Assembly: GCA_965234545.1 (NCBI GenBank)
Contig: OZ248348.1
Span: 1,364,001 to 1,428,000, forward strand
Length of the DNA stretch: 64,000 nt
Reading direction: 5' to 3'
DNA from: Methylotenera sp965234545
Lineage (GTDB): Bacteria; Pseudomonadota; Gammaproteobacteria; Burkholderiales; Methylophilaceae
Part shown: in pieces, positions 17,012 to 25,145 of the stretch
Layout of the letters: the number at the start of each line of letters is the position of its first letter
Position numbering within the stretch: position 1 is the first letter of the stretch
Translations under genes and position numbers: made by a program
The notes under the pieces: model-generated
Seen by the model: only the letters and a program-made list of their open reading frames with translations
The model's database searches: none
What the model was told of the DNA's origin: nothing

Positions 17012-17051
17012 AACAAAAAAGCAACCCCTATTTGGCGGTTGCTTTTTTGTT
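17012..17051. terminator. Strong bidirectional terminator after the phytase-like gene
   Basis: AACAAAAAAGCAACC and GGTTGCTTTTTTGTT form a perfect 15-bp stem. It ends the phytase-like transcript before the porin promoter. A separate small palindrome (TTGTATTTATACAA) adjoins it at 17000-17013. Confidence 0.9.
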
Positions 17052-17098
17052 AAAATAGCAAGCTGGTGTCTTTCTTACAGATTGCCAGCTTTGATGCA

Positions 17099-18457
17099 TT
17101 AAGGGGCTACAATACTTTTACCCAAACGCAGCACCCATACTTTAGTTGGATAAGCCGTTGTGTTCTCGCCCACGCCAAAGTCGTTATCATTGCTTATGGC
17201 AACCACAGATGAATTTAACAAAGCCAATCCTTCTAGCTTATCGGTGTCAATTTGCAAAAACACATCACGGCTATCGAACACTTCGCGCACAGTGGCTGCT
17301 TTGATGGCTAGTTTATCTAAATTTTCTGCTTCTTTTTCTAAAATCAAGCTGGCCGCATGTGGGTTATCAAGCACATTGCTTGCCGCACTTAAATCGGCCA
17401 CCATAAGCTTGAACTTTTTGTTTGCGCGCTCTAAAAACAATAGCTTGTCTTGCTCAAAAGCCACTGCATCAGAAAACTTCAAGTCTTTCTGCTTATCCGT
17501 TTCAGGGTAAGCCGACTGATCACTTTGCAACAACACAAACATACCCGTTACTTTCGCATCGGTCGGCTGACTAACATCCAAACGCAATACGCGTATTAAG
17601 CGGCTTTTTTCGTAATCTTTATCTTTTGCATTGCCCATCGGGCTTTGCAATGTAACGTAAGCGGTTTTACCGTCTGGCGTCACGCTGATGTTTTCAAAGC
17701 CACGATTACTGCGACGCTCTTTGTAAATAGCTGGCAATATAGCCTTAACTGGATACTTTACGCCTGGATAAGCTTTACCCATGGGCACATAACGCATTAG
17801 CACCTCGCCTTTGGCTGAAACCACCGCCACACTTGGACCGTATTCTTCAGAAACTAAAAAGTTACCGTCTGGCAAAAGTTGCAAGGCCTCTGCATCCAAT
17901 CCTGCTGGATTAAAAGGCAAGGCTGAACTGCTGTTGTTCAAATACGGTGTTTCGTCGTCTTTGTTGTTACTTAAACCGGTAACAGACTGGCCTAGACTAT
18001 CTACGATAGGGATGGCTTTGATAACCTCAATGCTGCCTTGAGCAAGTTTCACGTGCACGATAGCTGGAGTGAAATTGGGTAATGGGAAATTTTTGCCGAA
18101 TACCTTGCCTGACCCGTTGACGTTATCAAAATTAACGCCCCTATCGGTCATCATATAAAATTCATCGGGCTTACCTGGAATAGGCACCAAGGCTGAACCG
18201 ATGCCAGGAATACTGCGATTCGGATAGCCATTCTTAGCTGCCTGCGCCGCATCCCCCAAATCGATGCCTGGGTTTAACGTTGAAATGTCGGTCGCTGGCA
18301 GTTGATAAGTCGCTAGAACGCTGGCGTGCTTATTTTCATTGGGTGTATTAGGCAATGTATTGAAATCCAATGGGATGGATTCCGCCGCATGCGAGTTCAA
18401 ACCAAGACTTAAGCTAAACAATGTGGCAATTAATACTGATACTTGTGTTTTTGACAT
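17099..18457 (-). CDS. Secreted esterase-like/phytase-like protein
   Basis: A 452-residue exported protein with signal peptide ending SHA-AES. The body fits the esterase-like activity of phytase family, a beta-propeller-type domain: FYMMTDRG, FNPAGLDAEAL, FLVSEEYGPSVAVV, FENISVTPDGKTAYV and LEGLALL are recurring features of this group. Members of the family are often annotated as phytase-like on weak evidence, so the substrate is unknown. A Pho box about 60 bp upstream suggests it releases phosphate from organic esters outside the cytoplasm. It ends at a strong terminator. Confidence 0.75.
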   Translation of the reverse strand: MSKTQVSVLIATLFSLSLGLNSHAAESIPLDFNTLPNTPNENKHASVLATYQLPATDISTLNPGIDLGDAAQAAKNGYPNRSIPGIGSALVPIPGKPDEFYMMTDRGVNFDNVNGSGKVFGKNFPLPNFTPAIVHVKLAQGSIEVIKAIPIVDSLGQSVTGLSNNKDDETPYLNNSSSALPFNPAGLDAEALQLLPDGNFLVSEEYGPSVAVVSAKGEVLMRYVPMGKAYPGVKYPVKAILPAIYKERRSNRGFENISVTPDGKTAYVTLQSPMGNAKDKDYEKSRLIRVLRLDVSQPTDAKVTGMFVLLQSDQSAYPETDKQKDLKFSDAVAFEQDKLLFLERANKKFKLMVADLSAASNVLDNPHAASLILEKEAENLDKLAIKAATVREVFDSRDVFLQIDTDKLEGLALLNSSVVAISNDNDFGVGENTTAYPTKVWVLRLGKSIVAP

Positions 18458-18518
18458 GACTCATCCCTAATTAAAAAATATTACTCAGATTTAATGAAGG
18501 AGAGTTTATTGCTGAAAT

Positions 18519-18536
18519 ACGACAGAAATATGACAG
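18519..18536 (-). promoter_or_regulatory. Pho box upstream of the phytase-like gene
   Basis: On the minus strand it reads CTGTCATATTTCTGTCGT, two half-sites 11 bp apart. It lies 62 bp before the start codon, similar to the porin site. Confidence 0.82.
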
Positions 18537-18555
18537 AAGAAACCCTGTCACATTA

Positions 18556-18582
18556 GCAGGAGCGGTCTGTGACCGCTCCTAC
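18556..18582. repeat. Collapsed REP hairpin between lysS and the phytase-like gene
   Basis: AGGAGCGGTC-TGT-GACCGCTCCT forms a perfect 10-bp stem followed by AC. It shares the core of the other REP elements but folds the head and its inverse into one hairpin. It may also help end lysS transcription, although it lacks a T-run on that strand. Confidence 0.75.
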
Positions 18583-18592
18583 AAAAAGGGGT

Positions 18593-20140
18593 TTAGCTTT
18601 CAGCACGCATGTGCGGGAATAAAATCACATCACGGATGCTAGCGCTGTCGGTGATCATCATGACCAAACGGTCTATGCCTATGCCACAGCCACCGGTTGG
18701 CGGCATACCGTATTCTAGGGCGCGAATAAAATCGGCGTCATAGAACATGGCTTCGTGGTCACCGGCTTCCTTGGCTTTCATTTGCGCATGGAAACGGGCG
18801 GCTTGGTCTTCGGCATCGTTTAACTCGCTAAAGCCGTTGGCAATTTCACGACCGCAGACAAATAGCTCAAAACGCTCGGTGATCTCTGGGTTGCTGTCCG
18901 AGGCTCTGGCCAAAGGCGACACTTCCACCGGGTAATCAATAATGTAGGTCGGCTCCCACAACTGGCTTTCTGCCGTTTCTTCAAACAAGGCCAATTGCAA
19001 TGCACCTAAGCCGGCATGGTCGAACGGTTTGGTGCCATGTTTCAGAATTTCCGCACGCAAGAAGTTGGTGTCGTTTAATTGCGCCAAGCTGTATTGCGGG
19101 GCGTACTTTTGGATGGCGCCGACGATGGTTAAGCGCTGGAAAGGTTTGCTTAAATCCAACTCACGGCCTTGGTATTGCAACACCGCGGTGCCTCGCGCAG
19201 CGATGGCGGCGGTGCGTATGCAGTTTTCGGTAAAGTCCATCAACCATTGGTAGTCGGTGTAGGCCGCGTAAAACTCCATCATGGTGAATTCTGGGTTGTG
19301 CCGTACGCTCAAACCTTCGTTTCTAAAGTTACGGTTCACCTCAAACACACGCTCAAAGCCACCTACCACCAAGCGTTTTAAATACAATTCAGGCGCAATG
19401 CGCATGTACATTTGCATGTCCAGTGCATTGTGGTGCGTGATAAACGGCTTGGCAGAAGCACCGCCCGGAATGGGGTGCAACATCGGCGTTTCCACTTCTA
19501 AGAATTCATTTTGCAACATGAATTGGCGTATGGCCGACACCACTTTGCTGCGCGCCACAAAAGTGGCACGGGTTTCTTCTGAGGTGATGAGGTCAACGTA
19601 GCGCTGACGGTATTTCACTTCTTGGTCTTGCAAACCGTGGAATTTTTCTGGCAAGGGGCGCAAGGATTTGGTCAGCAAGCGAATTTCACTGACTTTAATC
19701 GACAGCTCGCCGGTCTTGGTTTTAAACAAGTGACCACTGGCGCCTAAAAAGTCGCCCAAGTCCCAGTGTTTGAATTGCTCGTATATGGCTTCGCCTATGG
19801 CGTCTTTAGCCACGTACAGCTGAATGCGACTGCCGGCGTGCTCACCGCTGCCATCTTGGATGGTGGCAAAGCTGGCTTTGCCCATCACCCGTTTTAACAT
19901 CATGCGGCCGGCCACCACCACGTTAACTGGCGCAGCTTCGAAGGCTTCGTTTTCTTTATCGGCATGAGCAGCCAGCAAGTCGGCGGCTTTGTCTTTTGGC
20001 TTGAAGTCGTTAGGAAACGCCACAGACCCTTGGCTTAGGCTGTTAGCACGCAAGGCCTTTAACTTTTCACGGCGCTCAGCGATCACGTGGTTTTCGTCCA
20101 ATGGCGTTACTTCATTATTTTGCTCGTTACTCACACTCAT
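18593..20140 (-). CDS. lysS: Lysyl-tRNA synthetase, class II
   Basis: A 515-residue enzyme charging tRNA-Lys. It has an N-terminal OB-fold anticodon-binding domain (VVAGRMMLKRVMGKASFATIQDGSG), class II motif 2 (FRNEGLS) and motif 3 (GCGIGIDRLVM) near the C-terminus. Its start overlaps the prfB stop by 4 bp (ATGA), the prfB-lysS arrangement also known in E. coli, giving translational coupling. Confidence 0.97.
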   Translation of the reverse strand: MSVSNEQNNEVTPLDENHVIAERREKLKALRANSLSQGSVAFPNDFKPKDKAADLLAAHADKENEAFEAAPVNVVVAGRMMLKRVMGKASFATIQDGSGEHAGSRIQLYVAKDAIGEAIYEQFKHWDLGDFLGASGHLFKTKTGELSIKVSEIRLLTKSLRPLPEKFHGLQDQEVKYRQRYVDLITSEETRATFVARSKVVSAIRQFMLQNEFLEVETPMLHPIPGGASAKPFITHHNALDMQMYMRIAPELYLKRLVVGGFERVFEVNRNFRNEGLSVRHNPEFTMMEFYAAYTDYQWLMDFTENCIRTAAIAARGTAVLQYQGRELDLSKPFQRLTIVGAIQKYAPQYSLAQLNDTNFLRAEILKHGTKPFDHAGLGALQLALFEETAESQLWEPTYIIDYPVEVSPLARASDSNPEITERFELFVCGREIANGFSELNDAEDQAARFHAQMKAKEAGDHEAMFYDADFIRALEYGMPPTGGCGIGIDRLVMMITDSASIRDVILFPHMRAES

Positions 20141-21241
20141 ACTCCCTGCTTCAAACTTTCAGTAATAAATGGATCCAAGTCGCCGTCTAACACGCCTTGG
20201 GTATTGCCTATTTCCACACTTGTACGCAAATCTTTAATGCGCGATTGATCGAGCACGTAAGACCTAATTTGATGGCCCCAACCGATGTCGGTTTTGGCAT
20301 CTTCCAGCGCTTGTTTGTCGGCATTGCGCTTATTTAGTTCTAAGGCATACAGCGCGCCTTTTAACATGGCCATCGCTTCCGCACGGTTGCGGTGTTGCGA
20401 CCGGTCATTTTGACACTGCACCACGGTATTGGTCGGTATGTGCGTGATGCGCACCGCCGAATCAGTTTTATTAATGTGCTGACCACCGGCACCACTGGCG
20501 CGGTAAGTATCCACCCGCAAATCGGCCGGGTTGATGTCGATTTCTATGCTGTCGTCCACCTCGGGGAAAATCTGCACGCTGGCAAACGAGGTGTGGCGCT
20601 TGGCGTTGGAATCAAACGGCGATTTACGCACCAAGCGGTGCACGCCGCTCTCGGTGCGCAAGGTGCCGTAAGCGTAATCGCCACTGACTTTAATCGATGC
20701 GCCTTTAATGCCTGCCACATCGCCATCGGATAATTCCAGCACTTCGACTTTGAAGCCTTTGCGCTCGGTGTAGCGCAAATACATGCGCAACAACATATTG
20801 CACCAGTCTTGCGCCTCAGTACCGCCGCTGCCCGATTGAAATTCAATGAAGCAATTGTTGGCGTCCATGGGGCCAGAAAACATGCGCCTAAATTCCATTT
20901 CGGCAATTTGCTGTTCCAAAGCCTGCGCATCGCTGGCCACACTCAACAGGGTGGCGTCGTCGTTTTCTTCGCGCGCCATGTCAAACAAATCTTGCGCGTC
21001 TTGCAGGCCAGATTGCAAATGAATCAAGGCCTCCACCACCAAACCCAGCTCACGCTTCTCTTTACCTAAAGCCTGACTCTTGGCGTTATCGCTCCAGATT
21101 TTTGGGTCTTCTAGTAAGCCGTTAACTTCTTCTAGCCGCTGACTTTTAGATTCAACGTCAAAGATACCCCCTAAGGGCAAGATTGCGCTCAGCCAAATCC
21201 ACTAGGCGATGGGCAATGCTATTGAGTTGTTCGGCTTCCAT
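20137..21241 (-). CDS. prfB: Peptide chain release factor 2, with programmed +1 frameshift
   Basis: RF2 recognises UGA/UAA stop codons and triggers peptide release. Translation begins at the ATG at 21241-21239 and reads 27 codons (MEAEQLNSIAHRL onward) to an in-frame TGA at 21160-21158. The site AGGGGGTATCTTTGAC is the classical RF2 frameshift signal: a Shine-Dalgarno-like AGGGGG followed by CTT TGA C. A +1 shift continues with DVESKSQRLEE. The joined product is about 367 residues. The SPF anticodon-mimic (RKSPFDSN) and catalytic GAGGQHINKTDSA motifs are intact. A gene call starting at 21180 would miss the first exon-like segment. Confidence 0.95.
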
Positions 21242-21289
21242 GACGGGTCTACTGGCTTAGAAAAAATCAGCATTATACAACAACCCTTT

Positions 21290-21420
21290 AACCACAGAGA
21301 CACGGAGACACAGAGAAGATCAAAAGCTGAATGGCTCTTACTTAAAATCAATTAGCACTTTACGGTGGTCATCGTTGCTTGCCATTGTTTTTCTTCGTGC
21401 CTGCGTGTCTCTGTGGTGAT
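21290..21420. repeat. Inverted-repeat element downstream of arsC
   Basis: The left arm (from 21290) contains ACCACAGAGACACG and the right arm contains its near inverse CGTGTCTCTGTGGT; the imperfect arms are about 27 bp around a spacer of about 75 bp. It has no coding capacity and sits between the prfB start and the arsC stop. It resembles short dispersed non-coding elements; there is only one copy in this window. Confidence 0.55.
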
Positions 21421-21431
21421 GCTTTTGAAGC

Positions 21432-21833
21432 CTACCCAGGCACCACCTCACCGTCTTCTTTAACAAAGCGACCGATATTGGGGTTGTCTAACAAACTCAA
21501 GACCAATTCGGATGGGCGGCACAGCTTGACGCCTTTTGCCGTGACCACGATGGGCCGATTAATAAGGATGGGGTGTTGCAGCATGGCATCGATTAAATCC
21601 GCGTCCGTCAATGCCGGATTGGCTAAACCCAGGGCCTCATAAGGCGTGCCTTTCTCGCGGATGAGGGCGCGCACATCGCCGCCCATGGCATTGATCAGCT
21701 CGATCAATCGGGCACGACTGGGTGGGGTTTTTAAGTACTCAATGACCTCGGGTTCTACGCCACTGGCGCGCACCATGGCCAAGGTGTTGCGTGAGGTACC
21801 GCAGGCGGGGTTGTGGTAAATAATCACGGGCAT
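21432..21833 (-). CDS. arsC: Arsenate reductase, glutaredoxin-dependent ArsC type
   Basis: A 133-residue thioredoxin-fold enzyme reducing arsenate to arsenite with glutathione/glutaredoxin. The catalytic Cys11 is in NPACGTSRN and the conserved Arg is in ILINRPIVVT, as in plasmid R773 ArsC. It lies 10 bp downstream of the arsenite exporter on the same strand, forming a two-gene resistance unit. No ArsR repressor is encoded nearby. Confidence 0.93.
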   Translation of the reverse strand: MPVIIYHNPACGTSRNTLAMVRASGVEPEVIEYLKTPPSRARLIELINAMGGDVRALIREKGTPYEALGLANPALTDADLIDAMLQHPILINRPIVVTAKGVKLCRPSELVLSLLDNPNIGRFVKEDGEVVPG

Positions 21834-21843
21834 GGTCTTTTCC

Positions 21844-22884
21844 TTAGTTTGTTTCGTACCAAGAGCGGCTGCGGTTAACGATGGCCACCACCGACAACAT
21901 CACCGGCACTTCAATTAACACGCCGACTACGGTGGCTAAGGCAGCACCCGAATTAAAACCGAATAAGGCGATGGCCGTGGCCACAGCCAATTCAAAGAAA
22001 TTGGAGGCGCCGATTAAAGCCGAAGGACCCGCCACGCAATGCGCCACCTTAAATTGCTTATTCAGCCAATAGGCCAACATGGCGTTGCCGTAAGTTTGAA
22101 TGAGGATGGGCACGGCCAATAAAGCAATGATCAAGGGTTGCGCCAAAATCTGCTGACCTTGAAAGCCAAACAACAACACCAAGGTGGTCAACAAAGCCAT
22201 CAATGAAAGGGGCTGCAGGCGTTTAAGCATGGCATCCAAGCTGGCTAGTCTGCGTCTTAGCATAAGCTTGCGTAGCACTTGACTGAACAAGACTGGTACC
22301 ACGATGAACAACATGACCGAAATGAGCAAGGTGTCCCAAGGCACGCCTATGCTGGACAACCCCAGCAGCAAGGCCACCAAGGGCGCAAAGGCAAACAGCA
22401 TGATGCTGTCATTTATGGCCACTTGCGATAAGGTGAACTTGGCATCGCCATCGCATAGGTTGCTCCACACAAACACCATGGCCGTGCAAGGGGCGGCAGC
22501 CAGCAATATGAGGCCGGCAATGTAGCTGTCCAATTGCTCAGCGGGCAGCCAGTCGGCAAACACATGGCGAATAAACAACCACGCCAATAAAGCCATGGAA
22601 AAAGGTTTAACCAGCCAATTGATAAAAAGCGTCACGCCTATGCCACGACCGTGCGCCAGCACTTCCTTCATGGCGGAGAAATCAATTTTAAGCAGCATGG
22701 GGATGATCATCAGCCATATCAGCGCTGCCACCGGCAAATTAACTTCGGCTACTTTTAAACTGGCCACCGCTTGAAAAAAACCGCTGAAGCATTGCCCTAA
22801 GACTATGCCAACAACTATGCAGGCCAACACCCACCAACTGAGGTTTCTTTCAAACACACTGATTTTTGCCTGCGCTTTAGCCAC
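21844..22884 (-). CDS. Arsenite efflux transporter, ACR3 family
   Basis: A 346-residue inner-membrane protein with about ten hydrophobic helices. The family cysteine lies in AAPCTAMVFVWSNLCDGD, and ELAVATAIALFG is the characteristic late helix. It exports arsenite made by the adjacent ArsC. The pair stands divergent from pstS, and Pst transporters are a known entry route for arsenate. A 17-bp dyad just upstream may be its operator. Confidence 0.93.
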   Translation of the reverse strand: MAKAQAKISVFERNLSWWVLACIVVGIVLGQCFSGFFQAVASLKVAEVNLPVAALIWLMIIPMLLKIDFSAMKEVLAHGRGIGVTLFINWLVKPFSMALLAWLFIRHVFADWLPAEQLDSYIAGLILLAAAPCTAMVFVWSNLCDGDAKFTLSQVAINDSIMLFAFAPLVALLLGLSSIGVPWDTLLISVMLFIVVPVLFSQVLRKLMLRRRLASLDAMLKRLQPLSLMALLTTLVLLFGFQGQQILAQPLIIALLAVPILIQTYGNAMLAYWLNKQFKVAHCVAGPSALIGASNFFELAVATAIALFGFNSGAALATVVGVLIEVPVMLSVVAIVNRSRSWYETN

Positions 22885-22905
22885 AACACGACTCCTTAAT
22901 TTTCA

Positions 22906-22922
22906 GTGCAAACAATTTGCAC
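22906..22922. promoter_or_regulatory. Dyad upstream of the arsenite exporter
   Basis: GTGCAAA-CAA-TTTGCAC is a perfect inverted repeat 21 bp before the exporter start. Its position suits an operator or a leader hairpin. The regulator is unknown. Confidence 0.4.
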
Positions 22923-23016
22923 CCGCCCATTTATGCTGCGAAATAAATTAGCAGTAATTGATCGCCTTTAATAGGCCTATGCATTTTTTATTTTCACTAA
23001 AGCGGTAATGCATTTT

Positions 23017-23034
23017 TTGTCATATACTTGTCAC
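23017..23034 (+). promoter_or_regulatory. Pho box upstream of pstS
   Basis: TTGTCATATACTTGTCAC consists of two half-sites with 11-bp periodicity, 60 bp before the pstS start. It is the expected PhoB site of a pst operon. Confidence 0.85.
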
Positions 23035-23093
23035 AATTGGAACTTAATATCAACGTTGGTTAAAAAATTACTTTTTACAACGATGGAGATTAT

Positions 23094-24086
23094 ATGAATA
23101 CTGTATTTAGCAAATCCATGCGCATTGCGGCTTTAGTGGCCGTTACATTCGCTAGCTCACACGCTTTAGCTGCCGATAAAATTATCGCAATTGATGGTTC
23201 AAGCACGGTTTACCCAATCACTGAAGCCATGGCTGAAGAATTTCAAAAAGCCACTAAAACTAAAGTAACGGTCGGCGAATCAGGCACTGGCAGTGGCTTC
23301 AAAAAATTCTGTCGTGGTGAAACGGATGTATCCGATGCATCACGCCCGATTTCTCAAAAAGAAATGGATGCCTGTAAAGAAGCCGGTATTCAATACATCG
23401 AATTACCTATCGCTTTTGATGCATTAACTGTTGTAGTGAACCCTAAAAACGACTTCGTTAAGAGCTTAAGCGTGGCTGAATTGAATGCCATTTGGAAACC
23501 AGGTTCTAGCGTTAAAAACTGGAAACAAGTTAACCCTGCTTACCCAGACAAAGCCTTGGCTTTATACGGCCCAGGTACGGCTTCCGGTACATTCGACTAC
23601 TTCACTGAAGCGGTGAACGGTAAAGCTAAATCCAGCCGTACGGATTACACCCCATCAGAAGACGATAACGTGTTAGTGCAAGGTGTGTCAGGTAATGCTG
23701 GCGGTATGGCTTACTTTGGTTACGCTTATTACGAAGAAAACAAAGATAAATTAAGAGCGATTCCTATCTCTGCTAAAGCCGGTTCACCTGCTGTGATGCC
23801 ATCACCTGAAGCTGTGAAAGACGGCACTTACCAACCATTGGCTCGCCCATTGTTTATCTACGTAAACGCCACATCGGCGGCATTTAAACCAGAAGTGAAA
23901 GCCTTCGTTAACTTCTACCTAGAAAACGCACCTAAATTGGTGGCCGAAGTGAAATACGTGCCCCTACCAGCTGAAGATTACGCAGCGGTAAAAGCGCACT
24001 TTAAGGCCATGAAACCAGGTACTGGTTTTGGTGGCAAAAACGAAGTAGGCATTAAAGTTAAAGATTTAATCAACAGAATTAAATAA
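23094..24086 (+). CDS. pstS: Phosphate ABC transporter substrate-binding protein
   Basis: A 330-residue periplasmic phosphate-binding protein. The signal peptide ends in HALA-ADK. The phosphate-binding loop IDGSSTVYPITEA is near residues 32-44, and GSGTGSGFKKFC and YGPGTASGTFDYF supply further ligands, as in the DING/PstS class. It delivers phosphate to PstCAB. A terminator-like hairpin follows and would lower expression of the membrane genes relative to it. Confidence 0.95.
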   Translation: MNTVFSKSMRIAALVAVTFASSHALAADKIIAIDGSSTVYPITEAMAEEFQKATKTKVTVGESGTGSGFKKFCRGETDVSDASRPISQKEMDACKEAGIQYIELPIAFDALTVVVNPKNDFVKSLSVAELNAIWKPGSSVKNWKQVNPAYPDKALALYGPGTASGTFDYFTEAVNGKAKSSRTDYTPSEDDNVLVQGVSGNAGGMAYFGYAYYEENKDKLRAIPISAKAGSPAVMPSPEAVKDGTYQPLARPLFIYVNATSAAFKPEVKAFVNFYLENAPKLVAEVKYVPLPAEDYAAVKAHFKAMKPGTGFGGKNEVGIKVKDLINRIK

Positions 24087-24098
24087 TTAGCTGCAAAC

Positions 24099-24130
24099 AA
24101 AAAAGGAGCGGCAAACCCGCTCCTTTTTTA
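24099..24130 (+). terminator. Attenuating terminator between pstS and pstC
   Basis: GGAGCGG and CCGCTCC pair around a short loop, with an A-run before and T-run after. Partial termination here would give excess binding protein, as is usual for ABC operons. Confidence 0.82.
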
Positions 24131-24197
24131 TCCAGTTTTATCCAGTCCTAATGGGCAAACCAGTTGTTTAAACGCGTTAACAAGATGAAATCTATAT

Positions 24198-25145
24198 ATG
24201 AATACTGCTAACACATCGCTCAACAATATTACCGAATTAGCAATTAGCCCACGTTTAGCTAAAAACATACGTCGCAATGTTAAAGAGCGGTTAATTGAAC
24301 TCATCCTCATGCTGGCGGCCTTGTCGGCTGTGTTTACTACCTTTGCCATCGTAGCCATCTTGTTATACGAATCATTTGGTTTCTTTGAAACCGTTTCATT
24401 GATCGATTTTTTCACTGACACCCAGTGGACACCCCTTTTTGAAGATGCGCATTACGGCATCATGCCCTTAATTGCCGGCACCTTGACCACCTCCTTGGTC
24501 GCGCTTGCTGTCGCCATGCCGGTTGGGACCATAGCCGCGATTTATTTATCCGAATTCGCTTCACACAAAACCCGTGAAATCACCAAACCTATCTTAGAGT
24601 TGCTAGTGGGCGTGCCTACCATTGCCTTTGGTTATTTCGCCTTGTTGTTTGTCACCCCTTTACTGCAAATCATCTACCCGGACTTGCCTGGCTTTAATAT
24701 GCTCAGTGCCGGCTTGGTGATGGGCGTGATGATCGTGCCTTACATCGCCTCGGTAGCAGAAGACGCCATGCGCGCCGTGCCCATGAGCATGCGTGAAGGC
24801 TCTTATGCCATGGGCGCCACCCGCTTTCAAACAGCCCTGCGCGTGGTCACCCCTGCGGCCACATCGGGCATAGTGGCCGCTTACATTTTAGCCATTTCCC
24901 GCGCCGTGGGTGAAACCATGGTGGTGGCGGTGGCCGCTGGCCAACAGCCTAATTTAACGTTTGACCCAACTGAAGGCGCTGCCACCATCACCGCCTACAT
25001 TGTGCAGGTGGCCATGGGTGATTTGCCGCATGCCAGCATTGGTTACCAAAGTATTTTTGCCGCAGGCTTAGTCCTGTTTGTCATGACTTTGTGTTTCAAC
25101 ATCATTGGTTATGTCGTACGTAAAAAATTCCGGGAGCAATACTAA
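24198..25145 (+). CDS. pstC: Phosphate ABC transporter permease PstC
   Basis: A 315-residue inner-membrane permease, about six helices after a cytoplasmic N-terminus with a charged NIRRNVKERLIE segment. The ABC-permease EAA-like loop is present (EDAMRAVPMSMREGSYAMGATRFQT). It pairs with PstA to form the phosphate channel. The stop overlaps the pstA start by one base (TAATG). Confidence 0.95.
   Translation: MNTANTSLNNITELAISPRLAKNIRRNVKERLIELILMLAALSAVFTTFAIVAILLYESFGFFETVSLIDFFTDTQWTPLFEDAHYGIMPLIAGTLTTSLVALAVAMPVGTIAAIYLSEFASHKTREITKPILELLVGVPTIAFGYFALLFVTPLLQIIYPDLPGFNMLSAGLVMGVMIVPYIASVAEDAMRAVPMSMREGSYAMGATRFQTALRVVTPAATSGIVAAYILAISRAVGETMVVAVAAGQQPNLTFDPTEGAATITAYIVQVAMGDLPHASIGYQSIFAAGLVLFVMTLCFNIIGYVVRKKFREQY

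Noticed and set aside
18556..18582. Interpretation of the collapsed REP as the lysS terminator
   Set aside because: On the lysS strand the hairpin is not followed by a T-run, and its sequence is that of the repeat family, so it is listed as a repeat.
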